In this document: positions 6,822 to 8,515 of the stretch, one piece after another
Layout: the number at the start of each line of letters is the position of its first letter
Numbering within the stretch: position 1 is the stretch's first letter
Source: Bacteroides sp. UBA7335
GTDB lineage: Bacteria; Bacteroidota; Bacteroidia; Bacteroidales; Bacteroidaceae
Assembly: GCA_002471185.1 (NCBI GenBank)
Contig: DKPL01000072.1
Location: 1-8,515, forward strand
DNA length: 8,515 bases
Direction of reading: 5' to 3'
Notes under the pieces: model-generated
Seen by the model: the letters and a program-made list of their open reading frames with translations, nothing else
Database searches by the model: none
Told to the model about the DNA's origin: nothing
Position numbers and translations under genes: made by a program

Positions 6822-8135
6822 ATGAAACAACTCCTCGGCAATTTCTTCTTCCGTTTAGCAATAGTATTACTGCTATTTGCTTGTCTTTTAACTCTACTCG
6901 TTGGCTCTTATTGGCTTTGGGCAGTTATTTGTTTCTTTATATTATGTTTATCGGTAAAATGGTTATATCGACTCTATATACAAAATATACATAATATAGA
7001 ACTTTTGCTTGAGGCTGTTGATAATAACGATGCCACCATTCGTTTTAATGAGCATACTGATTATTCTAAAGAATCGTATGTAAACCAAATGCTAAACCGT
7101 ATAGCAACCATTCTTTATAATACGAAACAAAACATTGCTCAACGCGAGAAATATTATGAGCTGATACTCAACTTTGTAGATACGGCAGTGGTGGTGCTCA
7201 ACCATAAAGGTTTTGTTTATCAGAAAAATAAAGAAGCACTCCGTTTATTAGAACTAAATGTATTTGTCAACGTAAAACAACTAAACAAGGTTTCTCTGCA
7301 ACTAATGCAGGCATTTCAAGATATAATGCCGGGCGAAAGCAAGCAAGTGCAACTCAATAATGAGCGTGGGACAATGAATCTGTTACTTAAAGCTTCGAGT
7401 ATAACGATAAAGAATGAAGAGCTGAAGATTATAGCTTTTAATGATATTCAGACCGAACTTGATGAAAACGAAATAGATTCTTGGATACATTTGATACGTA
7501 TATTAACACATGAGATAATGAATTCGCTTACACCTATTACCTCTTTAAGCGAATCACTTCTAAGGCAGCAGCACACAGAGAACGAAATCGTAAAGCAAGG
7601 ACTGGAAACGATAAACTCAACCGGTCAAGGATTAATTGCATTTGTATCTTCTTATCGAAAGCTTACTCGTATTCCTTCGCCAACTCCATCATTGTTTTAT
7701 ATACGTCCTTTTTTAGAAAGAATGATTTTACTGGCTCAGCATCAGTTAGACTGCTCAAACATATCCATTCAAATACAAAAAGCCGACAAAGAGTTGATTG
7801 TATATGCCGACGAAAACTTAATTAGTCAGGTAGTGATTAATCTCCTTAAAAACGCTGTGCAAGCAGTTGAATCGAACTCCAACGGTGTAATCGTTATAAA
7901 TGCTTACTGCGACAAACAAGAGAGGGTAGTAATAGAAATCAGCAACAACGGTGCTCGGATTCCTCTTGATATATCTCAGCAAATCTTTATCCCATTTTTT
8001 ACAACGAAAGAAAATGGAAATGGTGTAGGGCTTAGTGTAAGCAAACACATTATGCGATTGAGCAATGGCTCGTTAAAACTTTCGCCTTATAGAACTGAAA
8101 ATTCTTTTACTACATTTGTTTTGACTTTCAATTAG
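6822..8135 (+). CDS. Membrane sensor histidine kinase with no extracytoplasmic domain, 437 aa
   Basis: The cognate kinase of the upstream response regulator. Two hydrophobic helices near residues 8-28 and 31-50 are joined by only a few residues, so there is no periplasmic sensor. Then come a HAMP-like stretch (about 50-105), a PAS-like cytoplasmic domain (about 110-210), the phosphoacceptor region L-T-H-E-I-M-N-S-L-T-P-I with His230, the N box (INLLKNAVQAV, Asn340 and Asn344), an atypical G1 box (SNNGARIP, 374-381, where DxGxG is usual), F box IFIPFFTTK (388-396) and G2 box GNGVGLS (399-405). The HEIMNSLTPI form is typical of NtrB-like kinases of Bacteroidota. ATG at 6822 lies 10 nt after the regulator stop. 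An in-frame TTG at 6801 would overlap the regulator by 11 nt and add seven residues; it is possible but less likely. The signal is unknown; it may come from membrane state or from a transporter. Confidence 0.93.
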   Translation: MKQLLGNFFFRLAIVLLLFACLLTLLVGSYWLWAVICFFILCLSVKWLYRLYIQNIHNIELLLEAVDNNDATIRFNEHTDYSKESYVNQMLNRIATILYNTKQNIAQREKYYELILNFVDTAVVVLNHKGFVYQKNKEALRLLELNVFVNVKQLNKVSLQLMQAFQDIMPGESKQVQLNNERGTMNLLLKASSITIKNEELKIIAFNDIQTELDENEIDSWIHLIRILTHEIMNSLTPITSLSESLLRQQHTENEIVKQGLETINSTGQGLIAFVSSYRKLTRIPSPTPSLFYIRPFLERMILLAQHQLDCSNISIQIQKADKELIVYADENLISQVVINLLKNAVQAVESNSNGVIVINAYCDKQERVVIEISNNGARIPLDISQQIFIPFFTTKENGNGVGLSVSKHIMRLSNGSLKLSPYRTENSFTTFVLTFN

Positions 8136-8147
8136 TTTATACTTTAA

Positions 8148-8167
8148 TGGCATACAGTAACATGCCA
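8148..8167 (+). terminator. Small hairpin after the kinase gene, possible weak terminator
   Basis: TGGCAT (8148-8153) and ATGCCA (8162-8167) form a perfect 6-bp stem with an 8-nt loop, 13 nt after the kinase stop codon. There is no immediate T run; the nearest T-rich stretch (ATTTT) starts 13 nt later. It may help end the operon transcript, but evidence for termination is weak. Confidence 0.3.
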
Positions 8168-8230
8168 ACATTGTACTATAATTTTAAGTCAAACTGTTAT
8201 TCATATAGTTATTTTTATTTTTAATGAATG

Positions 8231-8238
8231 TATCTTTG
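8231..8238 (+). promoter_or_regulatory. Primary sigma factor -7 element of the DUF6078-like gene
   Basis: TATCTTTG fits the Bacteroidota -7 consensus TAnnTTTG exactly and lies 53 bp before the ATG at 8292, predicting a leader of roughly 45 nt. The region 19-21 bp above is T-rich (TTATTTTTATTTTT) without a clean TTTG. It separates this gene transcriptionally from the kinase operon. Confidence 0.6.
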
Positions 8239-8291
8239 TTACCCTATAGAGTATAACAAAACAATAACTCAATTATATCTAAATTATTAAT

Positions 8292-8515
8292 ATGATGAAT
8301 AACGTAAATTACTACACAGAGGCTCCTTTAAACTATCTCACCTGTTTTAAAACCGATTGCCCTAAAGCATCAACTTGTTTGCGCCAACTGGTGGCTATGC
8401 AGACACCTCAAAAACATATTATAATGTCTGTTATTAATCCGGCTTATCTGAACGAGCAAACTAAAGCTTGTGATTACTATCGTCCATTAACTAAAGTAAA
8501 GTTTGCTAAAGGGTT
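8292..8515 (+). CDS. DUF6078-like protein, 5' part (3' end outside window)
   Basis: An open frame of 74 codons runs from ATG at 8292 to the window end. The visible part has no signal peptide or membrane helix, so the protein is probably cytoplasmic. It contains a cysteine cluster C18-x4-C23-x5-C29 (in Y-L-T-C-F-K-T-D-C-P-K-A-S-T-C-L-R-Q) and a fourth Cys at 60 (K-A-C-D-Y-Y-R), which could bind a metal. From memory this N-terminal pattern (N-Y-x-x-C, D-C-P-x-A-x-x-C-L-R) matches the DUF6078 family of uncharacterised Bacteroides proteins; I could not run a search. A second ATG directly follows (8295), so the exact start may shift by one codon. It has its own TAnnTTTG promoter and a 156-bp gap to the kinase, so a functional link to the upstream system is not implied. 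Confidence 0.8.
   Translation, partial: MMNNVNYYTEAPLNYLTCFKTDCPKASTCLRQLVAMQTPQKHIIMSVINPAYLNEQTKACDYYRPLTKVKFAKG

Noticed and set aside
8148..8163. Sigma-54 -24-like box (TGGCAT) after the kinase gene
   Set aside because: At the -12 spacing the sequence reads AACAT with no GC pair. The bases are better explained as one arm of a small hairpin.

Overview
The window looks like a chromosomal segment from a Bacteroides-like member of the Bacteroidales. The evidence is the AT-rich coding sequence, the lack of obvious Shine-Dalgarno sequences, TAnnTTTG promoter elements typical of the Bacteroidota primary sigma factor (5451-5458 and 8231-8238), the family types of the permeases and kinase, and a last gene resembling the Bacteroides DUF6078 family. 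No species can be named. There are no RNA genes, mobile elements or CRISPR arrays that I can see.

Layout. (1) 1-2093, plus strand: the 3' end of one MacB/FtsX-type ABC permease (its start lies outside the window) and a complete second permease of 414 residues, 14 nt apart, so the tail of an operon. (2) 2094-2173: convergent gap with a strong 15-bp stem hairpin that can terminate transcription from both sides. (3) 5184-2174, minus strand: a two-gene operon with a 768-residue double-length FtsX-type permease followed by its LolD/MacB-like ATPase. (4) 5185-5476: divergent regulatory region of 292 bp. It holds three related 17-bp palindromic sites (consensus TGTnTAAT-n-ATTAnACA), a sigma-54-like -24/-12 element facing the permease operon, and a TAnnTTTG promoter facing the regulator genes. 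(5) 5477-8135, plus strand: an NtrC-type sigma-54-activating response regulator and, 10 nt later, its membrane histidine kinase. (6) 8292-8515: the start of a cysteine-containing DUF6078-like protein with its own promoter, cut by the window end.

How it fits together (inference): the kinase has two membrane helices with almost no loop between them, so it cannot sense an external ligand with a dedicated domain. It may read the membrane or a partner protein. It would phosphorylate the response regulator, which would bind the paired palindromes about 90-110 bp upstream of the predicted start site and open the sigma-54 promoter of the divergent ABC operon. The whole resembles, in logic but not in ancestry, the Firmicutes BceRS-BceAB detoxification modules, here built with an enhancer-binding regulator. 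The transported substrate cannot be read from the sequence.
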